Shown here one piece after another: positions 1 through 4,970 of a DNA stretch of 6,439 nt. A program made the translations under genes and the position numbers. The notes below the pieces were generated by a model that was not told the DNA's origin, made no database searches, and saw only the letters and a list, made by a program, of their open reading frames with translations. The stretch covers positions 1 through 6,439 of the forward strand of contig JAOZMR010000161.1 in the NCBI GenBank assembly GCA_029934215.1, read 5' to 3'. Within the stretch, counting starts at the first letter, position 1; the number at the start of each line of letters is the position of its first letter. The stretch comes from Pontiellaceae bacterium. Its GTDB lineage: Bacteria > Verrucomicrobiota > Kiritimatiellia > Kiritimatiellales > Tichowtungiaceae.

Positions 1-71
1 CATTATTTCGAAATATCGGATATATTTACTTCCGCAAGGCAAATGTATCGGAAACCCTACCCATTCGCTAA

Positions 72-116
72 AGAGACTGGAAGCCTCTTCTACGTAGACG
101 AGCGCTTCCAGTCTCT
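72..116. repeat. Long hairpin built from two head-to-head copies of a CTGGAAGC repeat
   Basis: Perfect 13-base inverted arms, AGAGACTGGAAGC (72-84) and GCTTCCAGTCTCT (104-116), enclose an inner stretch that folds further around TCTACGTAGA (89-98). The element can be read as two opposed copies of a ~24-base unit, GAGRCTGGAAGC followed by (G)CTC(G/T)TCTACGT, overlapping at ACGT (92-95). A third copy lies at 1649-1672. It sits 28 bases past the stop of the minus-strand ATPase gene. No T-run follows on the minus strand, so it is not a standard intrinsic terminator, although it could act as an mRNA 3' end. The rest of 1-143 holds nothing else I recognise. Confidence 0.75.
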
Positions 117-143
117 CCACTTCGAAGTCGCTCTCTATCCGAG

Positions 144-1532
144 TCAGTCAAAAAGCTTCGCAATCAACCGAACGTTCCCCTGCTCTTTCGCAAGCGTTTT
201 CAGATCGTCAGAAAACCCGCTTCGGCTAAACAAAACCCACTGCATATCGGACGCAAGCGGAAGGTTCTGCTGTTCCGCCGTCTCCTGCAAATCCCTCAAA
301 ACAGACAACCCAACCCTTTTCTTAGACCACTTACATTCGCCAAGCAACGAAAAATCACCTCGTGCATTCACGCCGGCCACATCCACCTCATAATGCGCGC
401 CCCACTGTCGCCCTATGCGAACCGCATCACAAGCCAGCGCCATATGAGTTTGAGCATACTCGCGACAGAGCATCTCATACGTCATTTCTATATGACGGTT
501 CAGCAGGGGGCTTAATTTTTTCAGAGCCGCTCTTGGATCCCCAATTTCAAAAAAACTTTCATACGGGTAAATACATCCAAACCAGAGTCGCAAGAATGAA
601 TCCCTTATCACATAAACCCCTCGTTTTGATTTAGATGGATTTTTTTCAGAAACCGGAACCTCGCGCTCGATCATTGATAGATCTCGCAATAGGGACAAAT
701 AGCGAGTCAGCGAACTGGCGGGCTGAGCCAACTGAGCCGCCATTTCGGAGATGCGGGTCGAGCCAGAAGCAATCGCCTCAAGCAAACTCCAGCAGACATT
801 CGGGACGTCGATCTCGTCCTGTAGCAGGTAGCGAGCCTCCATATGCAAAGGCGCATCCGGATTCAGAACGCCATCGAGTAGCGCCGACTCAAAATCTTTC
901 GCCTCCGAAAATAACTCCAGATACCGAGGGACACCTCCGCAAAGCGCATAACGCTCCACACAGGTCACCTCATCGGGACTCTTCACAAACGCAGGCACAT
1001 GCCCCAAACTCAGTGGACGCAAAAGGATCTGCCCTGCCGAACGTCCATAAAGCGGCGACGAATTAGCCAGCGTTTCACGATACATCATCGACGTTAACGA
1101 TCCACAGAGAATTAGTTGCAAATTCCCATCCTTCCAATGCTCGTCCCACCATTTCTGCAAGAAGGAAGAAAACGCCGGCTGCGCTTTGCAAAGATACTGA
1201 TATTCATCAATAACAAGAACCATTTTTTGATCAGATGGACGCAACCGATCAAAAATTTCAAAAAGATCGTACCACTCCGCGTACTGCACCTGTTCTATGA
1301 GCGGCTCATTCAGAACATCCGCCATCATGCGAGCCATCGCCTTTCTCTGCGACAGCTCCGCTGCCCGATCTGCCATATAATACACGCAGAGCTTGTCATT
1401 AGCGAACGTCCGCAACAAGCTCGTTTTACCGAGCCGTCTTCTCCCATACAATACAACAAGCCCGCTCTCAGGCTGACGATAAACCCGGTTCAAGGTGGAA
1501 AGCTCTCGCTCGCGATTGATAAATTTATTCAT
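144..1532 (-). CDS. Orphan ATPase, archaeal-ATPase/DUF234 type, with PD-(D/E)XK-like C-terminus
   Basis: This 462-residue P-loop ATPase has Walker A GRRRLGKTS at residues 30-38, hydrophobic Walker B ending in Asp109-Glu110 (VLVIDEYQ), and a sensor-like strand ILCGS at 141-145. Residues about 243-292 look like a winged helix. The C-terminal part (about 345-430) carries YEVDVAG (Glu382, Asp384) and GECKW (Glu399, Lys401), the E-x-D...E-x-K arrangement of PD-(D/E)XK nuclease folds found in DUF234. The opening INRERELSTLNRVY matches the family's usual N-terminus, and the length is typical, so the ATG at 1532 is credible. No Shine-Dalgarno sequence precedes it; a TATAAT box ends nine bases upstream. 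Such proteins are common orphans in archaea and anaerobic bacteria. Their cellular role is poorly known, so no pathway is assigned. The gene stands alone between hairpin repeats. Family call firm; nuclease activity is inference. Confidence 0.9.
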   Translation of the reverse strand: MNKFINRERELSTLNRVYRQPESGLVVLYGRRRLGKTSLLRTFANDKLCVYYMADRAAELSQRKAMARMMADVLNEPLIEQVQYAEWYDLFEIFDRLRPSDQKMVLVIDEYQYLCKAQPAFSSFLQKWWDEHWKDGNLQLILCGSLTSMMYRETLANSSPLYGRSAGQILLRPLSLGHVPAFVKSPDEVTCVERYALCGGVPRYLELFSEAKDFESALLDGVLNPDAPLHMEARYLLQDEIDVPNVCWSLLEAIASGSTRISEMAAQLAQPASSLTRYLSLLRDLSMIEREVPVSEKNPSKSKRGVYVIRDSFLRLWFGCIYPYESFFEIGDPRAALKKLSPLLNRHIEMTYEMLCREYAQTHMALACDAVRIGRQWGAHYEVDVAGVNARGDFSLLGECKWSKKRVGLSVLRDLQETAEQQNLPLASDMQWVLFSRSGFSDDLKTLAKEQGNVRLIAKLFD

Positions 1533-1541
1533 ACAGCCAGT

Positions 1542-1547
1542 ATTATA
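1542..1547 (-). promoter_or_regulatory. Candidate -10 box for the left ATPase gene
   Basis: On the minus strand this reads TATAAT, a perfect -10 hexamer, ending nine bases before the ATG at 1532. A start site about seven bases further on would give an almost leaderless mRNA, which would agree with the lack of a Shine-Dalgarno sequence. No convincing -35 box is seen at the usual distance, so the call rests on one hexamer in an AT-rich stretch. Confidence 0.3.
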
Positions 1548-1633
1548 TTTGAAAATTTAACCAACCGTTGAAGCGGGAGCGGAGAATGGAGTTTTGGAGA
1601 GGGGGAGTGTTTCAGTCCTCGTACAAAACGCTG

Positions 1634-1672
1634 GTGTTCAGGGAACACGAGGCTGGAAGCGCTCGTCTACGT
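1634..1672. repeat. Hairpin cluster with third copy of the CTGGAAGC repeat
   Basis: GTGTTC (1634-1639) and GAACAC (1643-1648) form a tight inverted repeat. Directly after it, ACGAGGC (1647-1653) pairs with GC plus CTCGT (1659-1666, one bulged G) around the loop TGGAA. The 20 bases at 1653-1672, ctggaagcgctcgtctacgt, are the exact reverse complement of 92-111, so the ATPase gene lies between inverted copies of one element. No transposase or obvious target duplication is visible, so I read this as a REP-like intergenic repeat rather than a transposon end. Confidence 0.65.
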
Positions 1673-1711
1673 GTTAGGAACGCAGTTTCAACATGATTCC
1701 GATTCGCCACA

Positions 1712-1733
1712 GAGCAGGTCGGAAGACATGCTC
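1712..1733. repeat. Short hairpin with GGAA loop
   Basis: GAGCA (1712-1716) pairs with TGCTC (1729-1733); after one G-A mismatch, GTC (1718-1720) pairs with GAC (1725-1727), leaving GGAA as the loop on the plus strand. It lies between two other hairpins with related GGAA-containing loops and is probably a diverged member of the same family. Confidence 0.45.
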
Positions 1734-1737
1734 CATA

Positions 1738-1767
1738 CGCTGAGCAAGCTTTCCAGCCTGCCCAGCG
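1738..1767 (-). repeat. 13-bp hairpin with GGAA tetraloop downstream of the PEP-CTERM gene
   Basis: Read as RNA from the minus strand, CGCUGGGCAGGCU (1767-1755) pairs along its full length with AGCUUGCUCAGCG (1750-1738), counting two G-U pairs, and closes on the tetraloop GGAA, which fits the stable GNRA class. It begins 20 bases after the PEP-CTERM stop codon. On the plus strand the G-U pairs become A-C mismatches, so the structure suits minus-strand RNA, the sense of the adjacent gene. No U-run follows, so it is more likely an mRNA 3'-end stabiliser or a repeat than a simple terminator. Confidence 0.5.
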
Positions 1768-1787
1768 GCAACGTCCAACTAAATCAT

Positions 1788-2420
1788 TCACCTTCTGCGA
1801 ACGAGAAGCGCCAAAGCCCCACCAATCCCAACCAAAGCAAATGTCGCTGGCTCGGGGACAACGGTCAAATCCATCTTTTCAAGACCAAACCCGCCAGTCG
1901 TTGTCGCACCACTTTTCCCAAGTGCATCAAATCGAATCGTCTCATTCGAACCAACATCCCAGTCTACCATATACTCATTAAAATCAGTCAAGTCCCCATC
2001 CACAAGAGTCAAAACTGTTGTGCCCCAACTAATTTTCACAGAATCTCCCGAAGTAAAATCAGTAAACTTAAAGCGAGTCACATTCACATCTTTATCGAAG
2101 GAAAAACCCAACCACTCGCCCGTATCAAAATAACTCGACCCTTCGTCAGCCAGATCGGAATTAATCCCGAGGCGACTACCCGTCGAATTTAAATATTCTA
2201 CAATCTCCCCATTACTTCCATCCACACCAAACATAGCAGTGAGAGTTAAACCTGAAATCTCCGAGACAGGTATCTGAGTTCCTGTGGTCGCCAGTTCATC
2301 TAACCCATGCCCTGTATGCCCTACTGCACTATCAAAACTCAACGTGGTCGCATTAGCGCAACCAAACACTCCAGCTAATCCACAAATAACCCATAACTTC
2401 ACTCGATTTCTACACTTCAT
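1788..2420 (-). CDS. PEP-CTERM sorting-domain protein, exported
   Basis: The 210-residue product has a Sec signal peptide (basic start MKCRNRVK, hydrophobic core to about residue 22, likely cut after ANA near residue 24). Its body is acidic, with many Gly, Ser and Thr and predicted beta strands. The tail VPEPATFALVGIG...LLVRRR (188-210) is a complete PEP-CTERM signal: Pro-Glu-Pro, a transmembrane stretch and terminal arginines. In known systems exosortase recognises this signal and the protein is processed for the cell surface or matrix. No exosortase or partner gene lies in the window. An in-frame ATG five codons upstream (2435) is less likely, because AAGGAG lies inside that extension, six bases before the ATG at 2420. 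The central domain is not one I recognise; adhesion or matrix roles would be guesses. Cys21 precedes ANA, but the residues before it fit a lipobox poorly. Confidence 0.88.
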   Translation of the reverse strand: MKCRNRVKLWVICGLAGVFGCANATTLSFDSAVGHTGHGLDELATTGTQIPVSEISGLTLTAMFGVDGSNGEIVEYLNSTGSRLGINSDLADEGSSYFDTGEWLGFSFDKDVNVTRFKFTDFTSGDSVKISWGTTVLTLVDGDLTDFNEYMVDWDVGSNETIRFDALGKSGATTTGGFGLEKMDLTVVPEPATFALVGIGGALALLVRRR

Positions 2421-2684
2421 TTCCTGCTCCTTCATTTAATAGTTAATTACTCATTTCTCGACTCTACAAAAACTCAACACCCCCTACCCTCATTCCACAC
2501 ATTGGAACGATTCCTCCTTTCTCGCGTAAGCGATCAATTCTCGACCAAACAGCCCCCCCCATACCATCGGCATTCAAAGTAGCCCTTTCTTTTCGCAACA
2601 ACTGTATATCGAAGATTTTTAATTATTGGAACCGTGAAGTCCCGATAAATATTCATTTATTTTTCACACACATCAGAAAATTTT

Positions 2685-2712
2685 TGTATAACCCCCATTT
2701 TTAGGGAGTCAA
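2685..2712 (-). promoter_or_regulatory. Candidate sigma-70 promoter for the PEP-CTERM gene
   Basis: On the minus strand, TTGACT (2712-2707) is separated by 16 bases from TATACA (2690-2685). The -35 box matches consensus at five of six positions and the -10 at four of six. Transcription would begin near 2678, giving a leader of about 258 bases before the start codon at 2420. It is the best promoter-like pair I found in this gap, but short motifs in AT-rich DNA are often accidental. Confidence 0.4.
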
Positions 2713-2800
2713 GCCAAGGTGAACGTTGTGTTCAAAACCCATTACAAATGGAGGATAAAAATAAAATAAGAATCGGTGCGGGGAATCGGTGCAGAAGAAT

Positions 2801-2831
2801 TTTCACAACCGCTACGCTATGGAAGTCAGAG
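2801..2831 (+). repeat. Dispersed repeat, copy 1 (CCGCTACGCTA core)
   Basis: The pattern TTT-N-ACA-N-CCGCTACGCTA-N(1-2)-GGAAGT-NN-GAG here recurs at 4924-4955 in the same orientation, with 26 matching positions and a single one-base gap. Both copies are intergenic. That much agreement is well beyond chance in a window of this size, so it marks a genomic repeat family, function unknown. Confidence 0.55.
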
Positions 2832-2923
2832 GAACAGCCGAGGGGGAGAGATTTTAGGCATTCCCGTCAATCCCGCGAAACGCGACATTTAAGGCGGTCC
2901 GCTCTTTTTTCGACAACCTCATA

Positions 2924-3334
2924 TCACAGATTCTTCATTATTTGAGATGCGAAGTCCCGAAAATCATCCAGGTTCTTTGTCGCAATGCTGTACACGATCG
3001 CCCAATCAAGATCCTGATATGCATGGACGGCGGTGTTCCGGAAACCAACCGCCTTGGCTAATCGTTCTGCGAGAGACTCCTCCAGCAAACCGAGGGCAGA
3101 CAAGCGTCGGAACGTCTGCGCCATTTGATCCGGCGGCGAAACATCCAAATCGCTAATTAAATGCAACCCGATATCCACACACGATTGAATCGCCCTCTCC
3201 AGATTCAACACCATAACATCCTGCAAATCGTAATCGGAAATCAGAATCTCCAAGGACGCTGGGGTTTTGTCCTGAACCCGAGAGATGCAACGCCGCAAAC
3301 TCTCCAATTTATTTAGCACAACATCACGATCCAT
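2924..3334 (-). CDS. hepT: HepT-like HEPN ribonuclease toxin (type VII TA, former DUF86)
   Basis: The 136-residue, mostly helical protein carries the HEPN signature RNTAVHAY (Arg99, His104, Tyr106), the RX4HXY motif of HepT toxins. In characterised HepT proteins the Arg and His form the RNase active site of a dimer that cleaves RNA, and the Tyr is the residue AMPylated by the MntA antitoxin; all three are present, so the toxin looks intact. The start is taken at 3334: GAGAGG sits seven bases before that ATG, the length fits the family, and the frame overlaps the end of mntA by 11 bases, a sign of translational coupling. A longer frame back to 3376 would add 14 residues encoded inside mntA and is less likely. 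Expressed with mntA, probably as one mRNA. No terminator is evident after the stop. Confidence 0.88.
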   Translation of the reverse strand: MDRDVVLNKLESLRRCISRVQDKTPASLEILISDYDLQDVMVLNLERAIQSCVDIGLHLISDLDVSPPDQMAQTFRRLSALGLLEESLAERLAKAVGFRNTAVHAYQDLDWAIVYSIATKNLDDFRDFASQIMKNL

Positions 3335-3821
3335 GAATAAACCTCTCTTGCCGTTCCAGCAACGTTCGGCGGACATACGGCATCATATCTGCCTGATTAT
3401 AAATCATTCGTTGCAGCAATTGAGCGAGATCCTCCGAACGCTTCTTCACAACCACGCGCCCTTCACAAAGAATCTGCTTCAAAATGGTTCCGCTCAACGA
3501 AAACAAATCCACTAGATCTATCGTTTTTGACAATGCATCGCCAAGCCGTACGGTTAACGCCATTTTGTGCTCCGCGCTCAACGGCACATCAAAAAGAACC
3601 GCTACATCCACATCGCTATTCGCACGCCTTTTCCCAGAAACCGTAGATCCGTAGACAGAAGCAACGCGAAGCCCCTCCTCTCGGAGAAGAACCTCCTTAC
3701 ACGTCGCGATCAACTGTTCCGATTGGTTATTGGTTATTGGATATTCGTTATTGGTTATTGGATATTCGTTATTCGATATTGGATATTCGTTATTGGTTAT
3801 TCGATATTCGATATTCAACAT
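3324..3821 (-). CDS. mntA: MntA-like nucleotidyltransferase antitoxin with repeat-encoded N-terminal tail
   Basis: This is a minimal nucleotidyltransferase of the MNT family. The motif runs from Gly58-Ser59 through ten residues to Asp70-Val-Asp72 (GSX10DXD), with a further Asp in the strand IDLVDL (102 or 105). In studied systems MntA transfers AMP to the tyrosine of HepT's RX4HXY motif and so silences the toxin; the partner gene overlaps the 3' end here. The catalytic domain begins at about residue 34, which alone (~130 residues) equals a normal MntA. Residues 1-33 are an Asn-rich repeat of the heptad NEYPITN, encoded by four 21-base tandem repeats. The ATG at 3821 follows AAGGAGG by only three bases; the next codon, TTG, has a more usual spacing and could be used instead. 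No ATG occurs between the repeat and the catalytic motif; a TTG at 3713 lacks a good ribosome site. Confidence 0.88.
   Translation of the reverse strand: MLNIEYRITNNEYPISNNEYPITNNEYPITNNQSEQLIATCKEVLLREEGLRVASVYGSTVSGKRRANSDVDVAVLFDVPLSAEHKMALTVRLGDALSKTIDLVDLFSLSGTILKQILCEGRVVVKKRSEDLAQLLQRMIYNQADMMPYVRRTLLERQERFIHGS
3727..3810. repeat. Four 21-bp tandem repeats inside the mntA reading frame
   Basis: Units at 3727-3747, 3748-3768, 3769-3789 and 3790-3810 share the pattern TTATTGGTTATTGGATATTCG with a few changes; the first two are identical. Partial units extend on both sides (about 3721-3726 and 3811-3818). A period of 21 keeps the reading frame, giving the heptad NEYPITN on the minus strand. 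The array is AT-rich, unlike the flanking coding DNA. Similar ATTGGATATTCG-type arrays are, from memory, common intergenic low-complexity repeats in environmental bacterial genomes; I could not verify that here. Confidence 0.9.
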
Positions 3822-3822
3822 T

Positions 3823-3853
3823 CTCCTCCTTGGAGGGGTGCCCGCAGGGCGGG
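3823..3853. repeat. GC-rich palindromic repeat carrying the mntA ribosome binding site
   Basis: Two inverted repeats lie side by side: CCTCC-TT-GGAGG (3825-3836) and CCCGC-AGG-GCGGG (3841-3853, alternative pairing GCCC-GCA-GGGC at 3840-3850). On the minus strand the first supplies AAGGAGG (3831-3825), the ribosome binding site of mntA, with its complement CCTCC just upstream. This TTGGAGGGGTGCCCGCAGGG-type sequence resembles a dispersed repeat I remember from many bacterial genomes; that recollection is unverified. It fills most of the 62 bases between rfbB and mntA. Confidence 0.6.
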
Positions 3854-3883
3854 TGGGCTTCCCTGTGAGTGAAATGTGCCGCC

Positions 3884-4816
3884 TCAGTCTGCCAGCTTTT
3901 CTTTATACAAGCGGATATACTCAGGAATATACTCCTTAAGCGTCATCTTCGGGGCCCAACCCAGTGCGCGGGCTTTCGAACAATCAACGCAATACCGCAA
4001 GTCCTGACCCGGACGATTCGGAATATGCACCACAGCCTCTTCCTCGGTTTTCCCCATCGCAGTAACCACCATGCGCACAGCATCCATCACAGAATGCTCC
4101 TCGCCAGAAGAAATATTGTAAACCTCGCCCTCTGTCCCCTTCTCGAGAACCGTCAAAAGCCCTTCGCAATTATCCTCAGCGTAAATCCATTCGCGCAAAT
4201 AGGTTCCATCGCCATGAACCGTCATCTTTTTATCGTTGAGCATAAACTCGATCGTCTTCGCAAGAAGCTTCTCGGGGTACTGACCGAAACCGTAGTTATT
4301 GCAACTGCGACAAATGATCGCCTTGATCCCGTGCGTATGACGCCATCCAAAAATCAACTGTTCGGCGGCCGCCTTTGTCGCCGAATAAGGATTCGACGGA
4401 AGAAGCTTATCATTCTCAGTAAACGCACCCTCATGCGCTGTTCCATACACCTCATCCGTAGAAATGTGGAACAAAATCGGACGATCCGTTTCATCCTTCG
4501 CACGAATCAGCTCGAGTAGATTATAAACCCCGCCGATATTGCTTTTATAAAACTCCTCATTCGCATGAATCGAATTATCCACATGGGATTCGGCCGCGAA
4601 ATTAACCACATAATCGATCCCAACAGGAAGATGCGTCATCGTTGCGATATCATCCTCGATCAACGTATAATGCTTCCGACCCTCGAAATCCAGATCCGTC
4701 CGCGCCGCATACGTCCTCTTATCCACATTAATCACCTGATATCCACGCTTCAGCGCCAACTCCACAAAATACGATCCAATAAACCCGAGACCACCTGTAA
4801 CCATTAGTTTTTTCAT
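3884..4816 (-). CDS. rfbB: dTDP-glucose 4,6-dehydratase (RmlB/RfbB type)
   Basis: This 310-residue extended short-chain dehydrogenase converts dTDP-glucose to dTDP-4-keto-6-deoxyglucose with bound NAD, the entry to dTDP-rhamnose and other deoxysugars for cell-surface glycans. Visible marks are the NAD-binding GGLGFIG (8-14), AAESHVDNSI (74-83, close to the family's AAESHVDRSI), the catalytic STDEVYG (119-125; Asp121 and Glu122 mark a 4,6-dehydratase rather than an epimerase), YSATK (Tyr144, Lys148), NNYGFGQYPEKL (173-184), LREWIYAEDN (207-216) and NRPGQDLRY (267-275). The start at 4816 is chosen because AGGA lies seven bases before it; in-frame ATGs at 4840 and 4822 fit worse. At 310 residues it is shorter than typical RmlB (roughly 330-360). 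No rmlA, rmlC or rmlD is nearby, so the final sugar cannot be told. Substrate is inferred from motifs; another nucleotide sugar is possible. Confidence 0.88.
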   Translation of the reverse strand: MKKLMVTGGLGFIGSYFVELALKRGYQVINVDKRTYAARTDLDFEGRKHYTLIEDDIATMTHLPVGIDYVVNFAAESHVDNSIHANEEFYKSNIGGVYNLLELIRAKDETDRPILFHISTDEVYGTAHEGAFTENDKLLPSNPYSATKAAAEQLIFGWRHTHGIKAIICRSCNNYGFGQYPEKLLAKTIEFMLNDKKMTVHGDGTYLREWIYAEDNCEGLLTVLEKGTEGEVYNISSGEEHSVMDAVRMVVTAMGKTEEEAVVHIPNRPGQDLRYCVDCSKARALGWAPKMTLKEYIPEYIRLYKEKLAD

Positions 4817-4923
4817 AATCATTTCCTTTTCACGTAACAAATCGAGAGAGAGTAAAACACAAGAGACTGAGAAACTGAACCACTAATGAACGCGAATATA
4901 AGCAACCCAAAGCTCGGGAGTTT

Positions 4924-4955
4924 TTTTACACCCGCTACGCTAGAGGAAGTTGGAG
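4924..4955 (+). repeat. Dispersed repeat, copy 2 (CCGCTACGCTA core)
   Basis: Second copy of the element at 2801-2831, same orientation, in the 154-base gap between the right ATPase gene and rfbB. A shorter related stretch, CACTACGCTAAGGAGGCT, occurs at 6366-6383 near the right edge. A run of seven Ts (4921-4927) precedes the core on the plus strand, but no plus-strand gene lies upstream for it to terminate. Confidence 0.55.
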
Positions 4956-4970
4956 TGTTTTGCATGAGGG

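Larger units (their letters stand above)
2421..2923. other. 503-base non-coding stretch between hepT and the PEP-CTERM gene
   Basis: No credible gene is present on either strand. The right part holds a dispersed repeat (2801-2831) and a 13-base tandem duplication of GAATCGGTGC (2770-2779 and 2783-2792). The middle holds a sigma-70-like promoter (2685-2712, minus strand). The left part would be a long leader of the PEP-CTERM mRNA, containing a run of eight Gs on that strand (2553-2560), a strong AAAGGAGG (2513-2520) before a 12-codon frame (2464-2502), and the small palindrome TTCCA-N5-TGGAA (2493-2507). None of these was matched to a known RNA family. Confidence 0.5.

Noticed and set aside
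92..1672. Inverted 20-base copies as terminal repeats of a transposon carrying the ATPase gene
   Set aside because: No transposase, no visible target duplication, and related hairpins lie outside the pair, so a dispersed hairpin repeat is simpler.
1671..2192. Plus-strand open frame of 173 codons over the PEP-CTERM gene
   Set aside because: It is a shadow of the minus-strand gene, with no recognisable domain and no good ribosome site; the opposite strand encodes a clear signal peptide and PEP-CTERM tail.
2421..2700. Sigma-54 promoter of the kind reported for some PEP-CTERM genes
   Set aside because: No TGGCAC-N5-TTGC-like element was found on the minus strand in this stretch.
2897..2917. GCGGTCCGC followed by TCTTTTTT, looking like a terminator
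   Set aside because: It would act on plus-strand RNA where no gene exists, and the stem leaves a loop too small to form.
2636..2960. Ten-base match GAAGTCCCGA at about 2636 and 2950
   Set aside because: Matches this short are expected by chance in 6.4 kb, and one copy is inside hepT coding sequence.
3723..3818. Tandem array considered as a CRISPR
   Set aside because: The units are contiguous 21-mers without spacers, lie inside a reading frame, and no cas gene is present.
3567..3939. Hydrophobic plus-strand frames (repeats like VIGYWIF) resembling membrane proteins
   Set aside because: The apparent hydrophobic repeats are the reverse reading of the 21-base tandem array inside mntA.
3869..4519. 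Plus-strand open frame of 216 codons opposite rfbB
   Set aside because: The minus strand encodes a dehydratase with every family motif; the plus translation is rich in Arg, His and Ile without domain character.
4902..4927. CCC...GGG followed by seven Ts, looking like a terminator
   Set aside because: Only three pairs hold, and the T-run is on the strand opposite to all genes.
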